Source: an uncultured Bacteroides sp.
GTDB lineage: Bacteria > Bacteroidota > Bacteroidia > Bacteroidales > Bacteroidaceae
Assembly: GCA_947038155.1 (NCBI GenBank)
Contig: CAMQVH010000001.1
Location: 124,001 to 188,000, forward strand
Length of the DNA: 64,000 nucleotides
Reading direction: 5' to 3'
The notes below the pieces were generated by a model. That model was not told the origin of the DNA. It saw only the letters and a program-made list of their open reading frames with translations, and ran no database searches. Positions 52,955-62,220 of this stretch are shown one piece after another; position 1 is the stretch's first letter; the number at the start of each line of letters is the position of its first letter. Position numbers and translations under genes: made by a program.

Positions 52955-53398
52955 ATGATTCAGCGAATTCAAAGTTTTTACTTATTGATTGTAACAGGGT
53001 TGCTGATTACAGCAATGTGTTTACCGATGGGATATTTTATTGACACTACAGGAGAACATCCTTTTAAAGCACTGGGGATAGACGTGAATGGAATTTTCCA
53101 GTCTACTTGGGGGATATTTGGTATTCTGATGCTGAGCGCTCTGGTAGCTTTTGCGACTATTTTTCTGTATAAGAACCGAATGTTGCAGATTCGTATGTCA
53201 ATCTTCAATAGTTTGTTGCTGGTGGGCTATTATATTGCCTTCATTGCTTTTTATTTTGCATTGAAGAGCGATGCCAATCTGTTCCGTATTGGTTGGGCGC
53301 TTTGCTTACCATTGGTGTCTATCGTTTTGAATGTGCTGGCTATTCGTGCTATCGGACGTGACGAGGTGATGGTAAAGGCTGCAGACAGACTTCGATAA
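52955..53398 (+). CDS. DUF4293 membrane protein
   Basis: 147 residues with four membrane helices (FYLLIVTGLLITAMCLPMGYF, TWGIFGILMLSALVAFATIF, IFNSLLLVGYYIAFIAFYFA and IGWALCLPLVSIVLNVLAIRAI) and the MIQRIQSFYLL start that I associate with DUF4293. The C-terminus (RDEVMVKAADRLR) is cytoplasmic. Its role is unknown. Conserved after bamD and omega in this group, suggesting a link to housekeeping. Confidence 0.82.
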   Translation: MIQRIQSFYLLIVTGLLITAMCLPMGYFIDTTGEHPFKALGIDVNGIFQSTWGIFGILMLSALVAFATIFLYKNRMLQIRMSIFNSLLLVGYYIAFIAFYFALKSDANLFRIGWALCLPLVSIVLNVLAIRAIGRDEVMVKAADRLR

Positions 53399-53442
53399 GA
53401 ATGCGGGAAGCTCTCGCATTGGGAGTTCCTGATAGAATAAAA

Positions 53443-53505
53443 CAGGCGCGAATTTCGCAGACTCACGGAAATATAAACCGTAGGTTCGAGCGAGATTCGC
53501 GCCTG
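53443..53505. terminator. Bidirectional terminator
   Basis: CAGGCGCGAATTTCGC (53443-53458) pairs with GCGAGATTCGCGCCTG (53490-53505) with one mismatch region, and an inner ACGG...CCGT stem; T-run beyond on the plus strand. Between convergent genes. Confidence 0.8.
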
Positions 53506-53525
53506 ATCTTTTTGGGTACTGCTTC

Positions 53526-54248
53526 TTATTTCTTTAAATCGAATAGATAAGTAAGCTTCACTGTAATTGTGCCATGAGCCGCACGGGAGAAATAGTCTTT
53601 CTTCGTTGTGCTGTAAAAGTCTGACAGAGCAAAATAATAGCGTCCTTCGAGCAGAAAACTACCGGCTTTCTTTGTTCTGAATTCTATTCCGCCGCCTCCG
53701 GCTATACCATAATCGAATTTGTTCTGGATTTTATCCCCGTAAACAGCTTTTTGTGTGTTTGTCAGGGTGTTCATGTCTATATTCTCCATGCTTTCAGATT
53801 CACCGATCAGAAGGCCGATCTGAGGACCTGCATTGATAAAGAACTGCAGTCCTTTTTCATTGCCGAAAGCCAAGTGGGCGAGGAAGGGAATGTCGAGATA
53901 GGTCATCTTTCGGGTGTACTTGCGGGTAGGATCTTCTACGGTCTGCCCATTTTCATCCATGATTTCGAATAACTCATCCCAGCCGCGCTGTGAGATATTT
54001 AACTCTACTTGCGCACCACAGATCATTGCAAAATACTTTTCGGAAATGTAGCGTGCCGTCAAACCTCCGGTAATACCCATCAATGAGTTCTGTTTGATTT
54101 TAGGAGTGAATGAAGCACTGTTTAAGTTGACACCTCCATTAAATCCGACAGAAAAGTTCTGGCGTGGTTCGCCAATCTGTGCGGTGGCAGGAAGCGCAAA
54201 TCCCATCATCAGGGAAGCGGCAATCAGAAGTGATTTTATCTTTGTCAT
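53526..54248 (-). CDS. Outer-membrane beta-barrel protein (PorT/OMP_b-brl_2 type)
   Basis: 240 residues from ATG 54248: signal peptide (IKSLLIAASLMMGFALPATAQ), then beta strands of about ten residues, e.g. NFSVGFNGGVNLNSASF, TGGLTARYISEKYFAMICGAQVELNIS, MTYLDIPFLAHLAFG, NAGPQIGLLIGE, FDYGIAGGGGIEFR and a strand ending in LTYLFDLKK. Eight-stranded barrel of the PorT-like family; function unknown. An ATG at 54269 would overlap the upstream LysM gene by 14 bp, so I take 54248, leaving 7 bp. It follows the LysM protein on the same strand. Confidence 0.85.
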   Translation of the reverse strand: MTKIKSLLIAASLMMGFALPATAQIGEPRQNFSVGFNGGVNLNSASFTPKIKQNSLMGITGGLTARYISEKYFAMICGAQVELNISQRGWDELFEIMDENGQTVEDPTRKYTRKMTYLDIPFLAHLAFGNEKGLQFFINAGPQIGLLIGESESMENIDMNTLTNTQKAVYGDKIQNKFDYGIAGGGGIEFRTKKAGSFLLEGRYYFALSDFYSTTKKDYFSRAAHGTITVKLTYLFDLKK

Positions 54249-54255
54249 TTTCGTG

Positions 54256-56022
54256 TTATTCGAAGTCAAGTTTTACTAATTCAAAATTCTTCGTGAAGCG
54301 GATAAAGAATACTTTCTTATTAATGAATCCTCCCCAGTTGTTGACACGTTCGAATTTGAATCCTGTCTGTATCGGAGTCAGATTCATTTTCGGCAAATTG
54401 TTTTCCAGTTCCGAGCCATAGCGTGACAAGCCTTTCAGGAAGAAGAAGCCTGTGTCGAAACCAAGCATTCCGTAGCTTGGAAATTTACTCACCAAGTCCT
54501 TGCTATACCATTTGTGATAATTGTTGGTGAACTGTATGGCAGCCGGAAACAATGTATTTGTGTAGAACGATGAATAGAAATAGGTATCCAGTTCAAAGAA
54601 ACTTTCCAGGTGATCCCGGGTATATGTCTGCCATTCGGGATAACCGAACAGATGAATATTCTGCTCTGGAGTATCTCTGACCAGTAGAATCAGTTGAGGA
54701 AGAACCTTGATTAACATGACATTTTTGCCGGAAGTCGGAATGAAAATATTGTCTTTGTCAGAGCGGAGAGCTTCCTTCAGCATATCCTTGGTTGCGTTCT
54801 CATTGACGGTTTTCATTGATATTCCCTTGCTCTTCAGCTCTTGTTTCATGCCGCTGATAAACTCGGCTTTTTCTTTATCTTCGCTGGTTGGCTCAATAAA
54901 GATAACATGAGCATTGGGGAATTGACGGGTAAAGTGTTCGTATACTTCCGAATATAAATAGGATTGCGGGGTATTAATCTGGTAGATGGCAGGATTATTA
55001 AATACTTCTTCCCCTTTTGAAGAGAAAGGAATCACCAGTCGTATATCATTCTTTTCTGCAAAAGTAGATAAAGGTTTGATCTGTTGCTGGTGCATCGGAC
55101 CGAAAATGACATTCATGTTCTTCATCTCATTTTTCGCCAGAATAGTATTTAATGTAGAAACATCTTTTCCACAGTCATATACATACAGATCAATAGAAGT
55201 ACCTGTACGTTTCAGACTGTCTACCGCCATCAGGAAACCTTCGTAGTATTCCACCATACGTTTGTTTTCCAGAAAAGGCAATAGCAGGGCCGCTTTGATA
55301 GTAGAGATTGCCTGAGGGGCTTCTTTGCTCTTGCGGAAAAGCTCATTGTTACTGGGGGGGATAGCGTACGGATCCTCTTTGGGAGTCGTCGGTTGCATGG
55401 TGGTTGCACTGGGATAGGGGATACAGAGGTATTGTCCCTTTTTCATTCCCTTTTTCAGTTCGGGATTGGCTGCAATCAATTCCTGTTCGCTGATTCCATA
55501 TTCGCGGCTTACACTGAATACGGTTTCTTTGCGTTTTACCTTATGCATATCTTTGCATCTGGATTGTACAGGCCCCTGTATAGCAGGTTTTTCAGCCGGT
55601 GCTTGTGCAGTTTCCGTTTCCTGCTCTTGTTCCAACGGAATGAGGATAACCTGACCGATACGGAAGTTTTCGGCGCTTAATCCCGGATTGGCTTCACAAA
55701 TGGCTTTTGCAGATACATTATAAATGGTAGTCAGTTTGTATAAAGTTTCTCCGGCTTGAATCGTATGGAATGTTTCCCCTTTTTGGCTTTCTTTTCCTTT
55801 AGGGATTTTTATAGCTTGCCCGGCATAAATTTTCTCATCACATCCGGGATTCAGACGTATGATGTCGTTTGTTGTGACATTATACATCTTGGCAATGGAG
55901 TATAAACTCTGTCCTTTTTCGATGGTATGCAAGAAATAAGATTGGTTCTCTTGTGCATAACTAATAGCGTATGAGGCGCTTATAAAAAGCAAAAATAAGA
56001 ATATTCGGCTTATCGGTTTCAT
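54256..56022 (-). CDS. LysM / periplasmic-binding-protein-like protein
   Basis: 588 residues from ATG 56022. Signal peptide (RIFLFLLFISASYAISYAQ), then three LysM domains: HTIEKGQSLYSIAKMYNVT, HTIQAGETLYKLTTIYNVS and HKVKRKETVFSVSREYGIS. After a linker, residues about 240-580 have an ABC-type receptor fold (IKAALLLPFLENKRMVEYYEGFLMAVD, NVIFGPMHQQQIKPLSTFAEKNDIRLVIPFSS, YGMLGFDTGFFFLKGL). It likely binds peptidoglycan in the periplasm; its second partner is unknown, comparable in layout to LpoA-like proteins (inference). Upstream in-frame ATG (56052) would lie before the signal peptide. Precedes the OMP gene. Confidence 0.88.
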   Translation of the reverse strand: MKPISRIFLFLLFISASYAISYAQENQSYFLHTIEKGQSLYSIAKMYNVTTNDIIRLNPGCDEKIYAGQAIKIPKGKESQKGETFHTIQAGETLYKLTTIYNVSAKAICEANPGLSAENFRIGQVILIPLEQEQETETAQAPAEKPAIQGPVQSRCKDMHKVKRKETVFSVSREYGISEQELIAANPELKKGMKKGQYLCIPYPSATTMQPTTPKEDPYAIPPSNNELFRKSKEAPQAISTIKAALLLPFLENKRMVEYYEGFLMAVDSLKRTGTSIDLYVYDCGKDVSTLNTILAKNEMKNMNVIFGPMHQQQIKPLSTFAEKNDIRLVIPFSSKGEEVFNNPAIYQINTPQSYLYSEVYEHFTRQFPNAHVIFIEPTSEDKEKAEFISGMKQELKSKGISMKTVNENATKDMLKEALRSDKDNIFIPTSGKNVMLIKVLPQLILLVRDTPEQNIHLFGYPEWQTYTRDHLESFFELDTYFYSSFYTNTLFPAAIQFTNNYHKWYSKDLVSKFPSYGMLGFDTGFFFLKGLSRYGSELENNLPKMNLTPIQTGFKFERVNNWGGFINKKVFFIRFTKNFELVKLDFE

Positions 56023-56056
56023 CAATTTATAACTATTGGTTCTTGAAATCAAGGAA

Positions 56057-56064
56057 CAAAGGTA
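56057..56064 (-). promoter_or_regulatory. Bacteroides -7 box for the LysM gene
   Basis: TACCTTTG on the minus strand, perfect TAnnTTTG, 34 bp before the start codon. Confidence 0.5.
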
Positions 56065-56148
56065 CGAATAATGCCCTATATCTTCATAAGATTTGAGTTA
56101 AGAAAATAATATTGTGCTTTTTTAGGAGCATATTTCGGGCGGAAACAT

Positions 56149-56156
56149 TAATTTTG
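56149..56156 (+). promoter_or_regulatory. Bacteroides -7 box for uvrA
   Basis: TAATTTTG, perfect TAnnTTTG. It lies only 8 bp before the first possible uvrA ATG (56165), so the true start may be the ATG at 56174 or 56180. Confidence 0.5.
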
Positions 56157-56164
56157 TACCGTTT

Positions 56165-59005
56165 ATGAAGGATATGAATATGCAAGAAACAGAATATATT
56201 AATGTGTATGGTGCCCGTGTGCACAATTTGAAAGATATTGATGCTGAAATTCCCCGTAACAGTTTGACAGTGATTACCGGATTGAGTGGTAGTGGTAAAT
56301 CTTCCTTGGCTTTCGATACGATATTTGCCGAGGGACAGCGCCGCTATATCGAGACTTTTTCGGCCTATGCCCGCAACTTTTTGGGGAATCTGGAACGTCC
56401 GGATGTCGATAAAATAACAGGGCTGAGTCCGGTTATCTCTATCGAACAGAAAACTACGAATAAAAATCCCCGTTCTACCGTGGGAACAACGACGGAAATA
56501 TACGATTATCTTCGTCTGCTCTATGCCCGTGCAGGTATTGCTTATTCGTACCTGTCAGGAGAGGAGATGGTGAAATATACGGAAGAACAGATTCTGGATT
56601 TAATCCTGAAAGATTATAAAGGAAAGAAAATATACTTGCTCGCACCCTTGGTTCGTTCGCGTAAGGGACATTACAAAGAACTCTTCGAACAGGTGCGAAA
56701 GAAAGGATATCTCTATGTACGGATAGACGGCGAACTGCGTGAAGTGACGCACGGCATGAAACTCGACCGTTACAAGAATCATGATATTGAGGTAGTCATT
56801 GATAAACTGATAGTAGCCGAGAAAGATGATAAACGCCTGAAACAGAGCGTGGCAACTGCTATGCGCCAAGGTGATGGTTTATTGATGATTCTTGATGCGC
56901 AGACAGAAAGTGTCCGTCATTACAGTAAACGCCTGATGTGTCCGGTTACCGGACTGTCTTATCGGGAACCGGCTCCTCATAACTTCTCATTCAACTCTCC
57001 GCAGGGAGCGTGCCCGAAATGTAAAGGATTAGGCGTGGTCAATCAGATTGATGTCGATAAAGTGATTCCCGACCGTGAACTTTCCATCTATGAAGGAGCG
57101 ATAGCACCTTTGGGAAAATACAAGAATGCCATGATTTTCTGGCAGATCGGTGCTTTGCTGGAGAAGTATGAAGCTACTTTAAAAACTCCGGTGAAGGAAT
57201 TGTCGGATGATGCGGTTGAAGAAATATTATATGGTTCGGATGACCGGATCAAGATCAAGAGTTCGCTGATAGGAACTTCTTCTGATTACTTTGTAACCTA
57301 TGAAGGAGTCGTAAAATATATCCAGATGCTTCAGGAAAAGGATGCTTCTGCTACCGCGCAGAAGTGGGCGGAGCAGTTTGCCCGTACCACTGTTTGTCCG
57401 GAATGTAAAGGTGCCCGGTTGAATAAAGAAGCATTGCACTTCCGTATTCATGACAAGAACATCAATGACTTGGCCAATATGGACATCAATGAGCTATATG
57501 ACTGGTTGATGAACGTAGATCAATTTCTGTCCGATAAACAAAAGAAAATCGCAGCCGAGATTCTGAAAGAAATTCGTACGCGTTTGAAATTCTTGTTGGA
57601 TGTAGGATTGGATTATTTGGCATTGAACCGTAGCTCGGTCAGCCTGTCCGGTGGTGAAAGTCAGCGTATTCGTCTGGCTACACAGATCGGCTCGCAATTG
57701 GTGAATGTGCTTTATATTCTGGATGAACCGAGTATCGGGTTGCACCAGCGTGACAATCTGCGTTTGATCCGCTCGTTGAAAGAGCTTCGTGATATGGGAA
57801 ACTCGGTTATCGTTGTTGAACACGATAAAGATATGATGCTGGCTGCCGATTATGTGATTGATATGGGGCCTAAAGCCGGTCGTCTGGGTGGGGAGGTAGT
57901 CTTCTCGGGAACCCCGTCAGAAATGCTTCAAACCGAAACGATGACTTCGCAGTATCTGAACGGAGAGATGAAAATAGAAGTACCCGCCAAGCGAAGAAAA
58001 GGAAATGGAAAATCTATCTGGCTGAAAGGAGCGAAGGGAAATAATCTGAAAAATGTAGATGTTGAATTTCCATTAGGGAAGTTGATTTGTGTGACCGGAG
58101 TATCCGGAAGTGGTAAATCGACGTTGATTAATGAGACTTTGCAGCCGATTCTTTCACAGAAATTCTATCGTTCTTTGCAAGATCCTCTGGAATACGATTC
58201 TATTGAAGGACTGGAAAACATAGATAAGGTAGTGGACGTGGATCAATCTCCGATTGGTCGTACCCCCCGTTCCAATCCGGCCACTTATACAGGTGTATTT
58301 TCCGATATCCGTAACTTGTTCGTAAGCCTTCCGGAAGCTAAGATTCGCGGTTACAAGCCCGGACGCTTCTCTTTTAATGTATCGGGCGGTCGTTGTGAAG
58401 CCTGTACCGGAAATGGATACAAGACAATTGAAATGAACTTCTTGCCGGATGTGTATGTGCCTTGTGAGGTTTGCCACGGCAAGCGGTATAATCGCGAAAC
58501 GCTTGAAGTACGTTTCAAGGGAAAGTCTATTGCTGATGTGCTTGATATGACTATAAACCGTGCTGTCGAATTCTTTGAGAATGTGCCGCAGATTCTGAAT
58601 AAGATAAAAGTCTTGCAGGATGTCGGTTTGGGCTATATTAAATTAGGGCAGTCATCTACTACCCTTTCCGGTGGAGAGAGCCAGCGTGTGAAACTAGCAA
58701 CAGAATTGTCCAAGCGAGATACCGGTAAAACACTTTACATTCTCGATGAACCGACTACCGGACTTCACTTTGAGGATATCCGTGTATTGATGGGGGTACT
58801 TAATAAGCTGGTGGACAAAGGTAATACCGTCATTGTAATCGAACATAACCTGGACGTTATCAAGATGGCGGATTATATCATAGACATGGGACCTGAAGGT
58901 GGTAAGGGCGGGGGAGTACTCCTTAGCTACGGAACACCGGAAGAGGTTGCGAAGAGCCAGAAAGGTTATACTCCTAAGTTTCTTCGCGAGGAATTAGGAC
59001 TTTAA
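56165..59005 (+). CDS. uvrA: Excinuclease ABC subunit A
   Basis: 946 residues. Damage sensor of nucleotide excision repair, an ABC ATPase with zinc modules. First Walker A TGLSGSGKSSLAFDTIFAEGQ, zinc CPKCKGLG, second zinc CPECKGARL, signature SVSLSGGESQRIRLATQ, Walker B VLYILDEPSIGLHQRD; second half GVSGSGKSTLINE, zinc CEACTGNGYKTIEMNFLPDVYVPCEVC (split here by residues between), STTLSGGESQRVKLA and TLYILDEPTTGLHFED. The -7 box is so close that ATG 56174 or 56180 could be the real start; the first residues are not part of the fold. Alone, followed by ybaK on the same strand. Confidence 0.96.
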   Translation: MKDMNMQETEYINVYGARVHNLKDIDAEIPRNSLTVITGLSGSGKSSLAFDTIFAEGQRRYIETFSAYARNFLGNLERPDVDKITGLSPVISIEQKTTNKNPRSTVGTTTEIYDYLRLLYARAGIAYSYLSGEEMVKYTEEQILDLILKDYKGKKIYLLAPLVRSRKGHYKELFEQVRKKGYLYVRIDGELREVTHGMKLDRYKNHDIEVVIDKLIVAEKDDKRLKQSVATAMRQGDGLLMILDAQTESVRHYSKRLMCPVTGLSYREPAPHNFSFNSPQGACPKCKGLGVVNQIDVDKVIPDRELSIYEGAIAPLGKYKNAMIFWQIGALLEKYEATLKTPVKELSDDAVEEILYGSDDRIKIKSSLIGTSSDYFVTYEGVVKYIQMLQEKDASATAQKWAEQFARTTVCPECKGARLNKEALHFRIHDKNINDLANMDINELYDWLMNVDQFLSDKQKKIAAEILKEIRTRLKFLLDVGLDYLALNRSSVSLSGGESQRIRLATQIGSQLVNVLYILDEPSIGLHQRDNLRLIRSLKELRDMGNSVIVVEHDKDMMLAADYVIDMGPKAGRLGGEVVFSGTPSEMLQTETMTSQYLNGEMKIEVPAKRRKGNGKSIWLKGAKGNNLKNVDVEFPLGKLICVTGVSGSGKSTLINETLQPILSQKFYRSLQDPLEYDSIEGLENIDKVVDVDQSPIGRTPRSNPATYTGVFSDIRNLFVSLPEAKIRGYKPGRFSFNVSGGRCEACTGNGYKTIEMNFLPDVYVPCEVCHGKRYNRETLEVRFKGKSIADVLDMTINRAVEFFENVPQILNKIKVLQDVGLGYIKLGQSSTTLSGGESQRVKLATELSKRDTGKTLYILDEPTTGLHFEDIRVLMGVLNKLVDKGNTVIVIEHNLDVIKMADYIIDMGPEGGKGGGVLLSYGTPEEVAKSQKGYTPKFLREELGL

Positions 59006-59047
59006 TATTGAAGTATAAGTGTCGGCTTACTAAAAAGAAACAACAAG

Positions 59048-59527
59048 ATGAAAATCAATAAAACGAATGCGGCGCGTCTGCTGGATAAAGCTAAAATAGC
59101 TTATGAACTGATTCCTTATGAAGTTGACGAAAACGATCTGAGTGCCATTCATGTAGCTGCCAGCTTAGGCGAGAATATAGAACAGGTATTTAAGACACTG
59201 GTTCTTCACGGTGACAAAAGCGGTTATTTTGTTTGCGTCATTCCGGGTGAGCACGAAGTCGATCTGAAGCTGGCAGCAAAGGCTTCCGGCAATAAAAAGT
59301 GTGATCTGATACCGGTGAAAGAACTTCTTCCGCTGACGGGATATATCCGGGGCGGCTGTTCGCCTATTGGCATGAAGAAACATTTTCCTACTTATATTCA
59401 TGAAACCTGCCGGCAATTTCCGTATATTTATGTAAGTGCCGGTGTACGGGGGCTGCAGATAAAGCTTGCGCCGGGTGATTTAATCCGCGAATCGAGGGCA
59501 GAAATTTGCCGTTTATTTGAGGAATAA
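59048..59527 (+). CDS. ybaK: YbaK/EbsC-type aminoacyl-tRNA deacylase
   Basis: 159 residues. Single YbaK domain: DKAKIAYELIPYE, ASLGENIEQVFKTLVLHGD, CVIPGEHEVDLKLAAKASG (with the conserved Lys region), TGYIRGGCSPIGMKKHFPTYI and VSAGVRGLQIKLAPGDLI. Clears Cys-tRNA-Pro in the best-studied relatives. It starts 42 bp after uvrA and is followed by its own promoter-separated POT gene. Confidence 0.92.
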   Translation: MKINKTNAARLLDKAKIAYELIPYEVDENDLSAIHVAASLGENIEQVFKTLVLHGDKSGYFVCVIPGEHEVDLKLAAKASGNKKCDLIPVKELLPLTGYIRGGCSPIGMKKHFPTYIHETCRQFPYIYVSAGVRGLQIKLAPGDLIRESRAEICRLFEE

Positions 59528-59540
59528 ATCCAAAAAAGTA

Positions 59541-59548
59541 TATATTTG
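59541..59548 (+). promoter_or_regulatory. Bacteroides promoter for the POT transporter
   Basis: TATATTTG, perfect TAnnTTTG, with TTTG at 59516-59519, 21 bp upstream; 54 bp before the start codon. Confidence 0.65.
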
Positions 59549-59602
59549 CAGAATATATGTCATTAGAAAAATTATCAATCATTAATTAATAAATTTATAT
59601 CT

Positions 59603-61117
59603 ATGTTTGACAAACACCCTAAAGGACTGATAGCAGCCGCTTTAGCCAATCTAGGTGAACGCTTTGGCTTCTATACAATGATGGCGATCCTCGTGCTTTT
59701 CTTGCAAGCTAAGTTTGGAATGAATGGAAAAGAAGCGGGATTTATTTATTCAACTTTCTATTTTTCCATTTACATTCTTGCTTTGGTTGGAGGTATTATC
59801 GCCGATAAGACACGAAACTACAAAGGAACTATTTTCACGGGAATTGTGCTGATGGCAGTGGGATACTTGTTGTTAGCTATTCCATCCAAGACTCCGGTAG
59901 ACAATCAGACCTTTTATCTGGTCATTACTTGCGCCAGCTTGTTTGTGATTGCATTTGGTAATGGATTATTTAAAGGAAATCTGCAAGCTCTGGTAGGGCA
60001 GATGTACGATAATCCTCAATATGCCAGCATGCGTGACTCCGGTTTCTCCTTGTTTTATATGTTCATTAATATCGGTGCAATCTTTGCTCCGTTTGCAGCG
60101 GTAGGTGTACGTAACTGGTGGTTGTCTACTTTCGGTTATAATTACGATGCTGATCTTCCTGCATTATGTCACGGTCATTTGGCTGGTACTTTGTCGCCCG
60201 AAGCTACTGAAACTTATCATACGTTGGTAGAGAAAGCTTCCAACGCTCCGGTACAGGATTATACAGCTTTTGCATCCGATTACCTGAACGTCTTTACTAC
60301 AGGTTTCCATTATGCATTTGGAGTGGCTATCATTGCTATGGTCATTTCTTTGACTATCTATTTGCTGAATAAGAGAAACTTCCCCGATCCCAGCAAGAAA
60401 GCCGTTGCGTCTTCAGCATCTTCGGCTACTGTAGAAATGAGTATTCAGGAAGTGAAACAACGTATGTATGCCCTGTTCGCAGTGTTCGGAGTTGTTATCT
60501 TCTTCTGGTTCTCTTTCCATCAGAATGGTTTGACTTTGACATACTTTGCAAAGGAATACACTGACCTTAACTTGTTTGGTATGCCTATTTCCGCTGAGTT
60601 GTTCCAGTCGTTGAATCCGTTCTTTGTTGTTTTCCTGACTCCTGTGATTATGGCAATCTTTGCCAGCCAGCGCAGACGTGGAAAAGAGCCTTCTACTCCT
60701 AAGAAGATTGCAATTGGTATGGGTATTGCCGCATTGGCCTTTATCGTAATGGCTGTCGGTTCTTATTTTGCCAATCTGCCTTTGCACAAGGACATTATCG
60801 CTGTAGGAACTTCACCGGTGAAAGTGACTCCGTTCTTGTTGATGCTGACTTATCTGATTTTGACGGTAGCTGAATTGTATATTTCTCCATTGGGAATTTC
60901 ATTTGTGTCTAAAGTAGCTCCTCCGAAATACCAGGGTATTATGCAGGGAGGCTGGTTAGGTGCGACTGCACTTGGCAATCAGCTGTTGGTGATCGGTGCT
61001 ATTTTGTATGAATCCATTCCTATCTGGATGACATGGACAGTATTTGTGGTAGCTTGTACTATTTCAATGTTTACCATGATCTTCATGCTGAAATGGCTGG
61101 AACGCGTAGCGAAATAA
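59603..61117 (+). CDS. POT-family peptide transporter (MFS)
   Basis: 504 residues with at least twelve hydrophobic helices. POT signatures: LGERFGFYTMMAILVLFLQ at the N-terminus (ExxER-like site in helix 1), GGIIADKTRNYKGT (MFS motif), GNGLFKGNLQALVG, DSGFSLFYMFINIGAIFAP (the PTR2 GLxxFYxxINxG pattern) and ELYISPLGISFVSKVAPPKYQGIMQGGW. Proton-coupled uptake of di- and tripeptides in the inner membrane. An inserted loop of about 70 residues (after WWLSTFGYN) is present in many Bacteroidetes members. Ends in a strong bidirectional terminator. Confidence 0.93.
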   Translation: MFDKHPKGLIAAALANLGERFGFYTMMAILVLFLQAKFGMNGKEAGFIYSTFYFSIYILALVGGIIADKTRNYKGTIFTGIVLMAVGYLLLAIPSKTPVDNQTFYLVITCASLFVIAFGNGLFKGNLQALVGQMYDNPQYASMRDSGFSLFYMFINIGAIFAPFAAVGVRNWWLSTFGYNYDADLPALCHGHLAGTLSPEATETYHTLVEKASNAPVQDYTAFASDYLNVFTTGFHYAFGVAIIAMVISLTIYLLNKRNFPDPSKKAVASSASSATVEMSIQEVKQRMYALFAVFGVVIFFWFSFHQNGLTLTYFAKEYTDLNLFGMPISAELFQSLNPFFVVFLTPVIMAIFASQRRRGKEPSTPKKIAIGMGIAALAFIVMAVGSYFANLPLHKDIIAVGTSPVKVTPFLLMLTYLILTVAELYISPLGISFVSKVAPPKYQGIMQGGWLGATALGNQLLVIGAILYESIPIWMTWTVFVVACTISMFTMIFMLKWLERVAK

Positions 61118-61140
61118 GCCCGCTTGGTAATAAATAAACG

Positions 61141-61185
61141 AATGCCCCGGAACATTGATTGAATAACAATCCGTTCCGGGGCATT
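61141..61185. terminator. Bidirectional terminator
   Basis: AATGCCCCGGAAC (61141-61153) pairs perfectly with GTTCCGGGGCATT (61173-61185), 13 bp, followed by T. Between the convergent POT and GNAT genes. Confidence 0.9.
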
Positions 61186-61207
61186 TTGTATATGGTTACC
61201 TTACTTT

Positions 61208-61705
61208 TCAGATATCCAGTCCCATGATATAATCATTCATATAGTACCCGTTGCCAATCGGAAAATCCCCTTCCCGCAATTTTCTCATACCCATCCGTTC
61301 ATAGAACAGCAAAGCCTTGTTGTTACGGTTCACGTTAAGCTCCATTAAGCAAGGTTCCGGATGCACCTCCTTGATATATCTGACAGCCTCTCTGAATAAA
61401 AAACTACCGCAGTGTGCGCCTTGAAAATGGGGGAGGACATAGATTTTCTGCAGATGGAATACATTCTCTTCCTGTTGCTGTACGGAGACATAGCCACAGG
61501 GCTCATCCCCTTCATACGCAATAAAATAAACATGACCTTCTTCTTCCATTTGTTTCCGGATATTTTCGGGAGAGTACATCCAGTCCATCATATAGTCCAG
61601 TTGTTCGGGAGATAAGATCTCTTGGTAAGTGGCGGGAAATACTTCACCGGCCATTTGGTTGATCAGACCGCAATCATCTATCCCTGCTTTTCGAATAGTA
61701 AACAT
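61208..61705 (-). CDS. GNAT-family N-acetyltransferase
   Basis: 165 residues. FTIRKAGIDDCGLINQMAGEVF at the start, GYVSVQQQEENVFHLQKIYVLPHFQGAHCGSFLFREAVRYI with the acetyl-CoA loop (QGAHCGS in the QxxGxG/A position) and ELNVNRNNKALLFYERMGMRKL near the end, a classic GNAT tail. Substrate unknown (small molecule or protein N-terminus). Alone, with a good -7 box. Confidence 0.9.
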   Translation of the reverse strand: MFTIRKAGIDDCGLINQMAGEVFPATYQEILSPEQLDYMMDWMYSPENIRKQMEEEGHVYFIAYEGDEPCGYVSVQQQEENVFHLQKIYVLPHFQGAHCGSFLFREAVRYIKEVHPEPCLMELNVNRNNKALLFYERMGMRKLREGDFPIGNGYYMNDYIMGLDI

Positions 61706-61737
61706 ACGTATTTTCTTTTTTGTGGTTTTATGAGCTG

Positions 61738-61745
61738 CAAATATA
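61738..61745 (-). promoter_or_regulatory. Bacteroides -7 box for the GNAT gene
   Basis: TATATTTG on the minus strand, perfect TAnnTTTG, 32 bp before the start codon. Confidence 0.55.
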
Positions 61746-61807
61746 GCTATTATTTCTTTTTATAATAAGGAGAAAACTTCTTAATGAATTAATTATTATT
61801 AAATTAT

Positions 61808-61830
61808 AGTACTTTGCAATGCAAGGTACT
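61808..61830. promoter_or_regulatory. Likely PadR operator
   Basis: AGTACTTTGCA and TGCAAGGTACT form an inverted repeat (10 of 11 pairs) around a single central A, 42 bp before the padR start. Similar AGTAC...GTACT palindromes are usual targets of PadR repressors, so autoregulation is likely (inference). Confidence 0.65.
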
Positions 61831-61872
61831 AAAGTAATGCATATATTTGTCCTGTCAAAAAGAAAAATAACA

Positions 61873-62199
61873 ATGAATGTAGACAATGTAAAATCTCAGA
61901 TGAGAAAAGGCATGTTAGAGTATTGCATCATGCTTTTACTGCACAAAGAGCCGGCTTATGCTTCTGATATTATTCAGAAGTTGAAAGAGGCGCAGCTGAT
62001 TGTGGTGGAAGGTACCTTATATCCATTGCTGACACGTTTGAAGAATGACGATTTGTTGAGTTATGAATGGGTAGAATCCACGCAGGGACCTCCTCGCAAG
62101 TATTATAAGCTCACAGAAAAAGGAGAGGCCTTTTTAGGCGAGCTTGAGATATCCTGGAAGGAACTGAACGAAACCGTGAATCATATTGCTAGTAGATAA
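61873..62199 (+). CDS. PadR-family transcriptional regulator
   Basis: 108 residues from ATG 61873. Winged-helix PadR core: RKGMLEYCIMLLLHKEPAYASDIIQKL, IVVEGTLYPLLTRLKNDDLLSYEWV and GPPRKYYKLTEKGEAFL, the complete PadR signature. A short dimerising C-terminal helix follows. An upstream in-frame ATG (61819) lies within the operator and is unlikely to be used. It is 21 bp before the PspC gene, a PadR-PspC pair that recurs in Bacteroidetes and probably responds to envelope stress. Confidence 0.93.
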   Translation: MNVDNVKSQMRKGMLEYCIMLLLHKEPAYASDIIQKLKEAQLIVVEGTLYPLLTRLKNDDLLSYEWVESTQGPPRKYYKLTEKGEAFLGELEISWKELNETVNHIASR

Positions 62200-62220
62200 T
62201 TCGATAAAGAAGAAATAATA

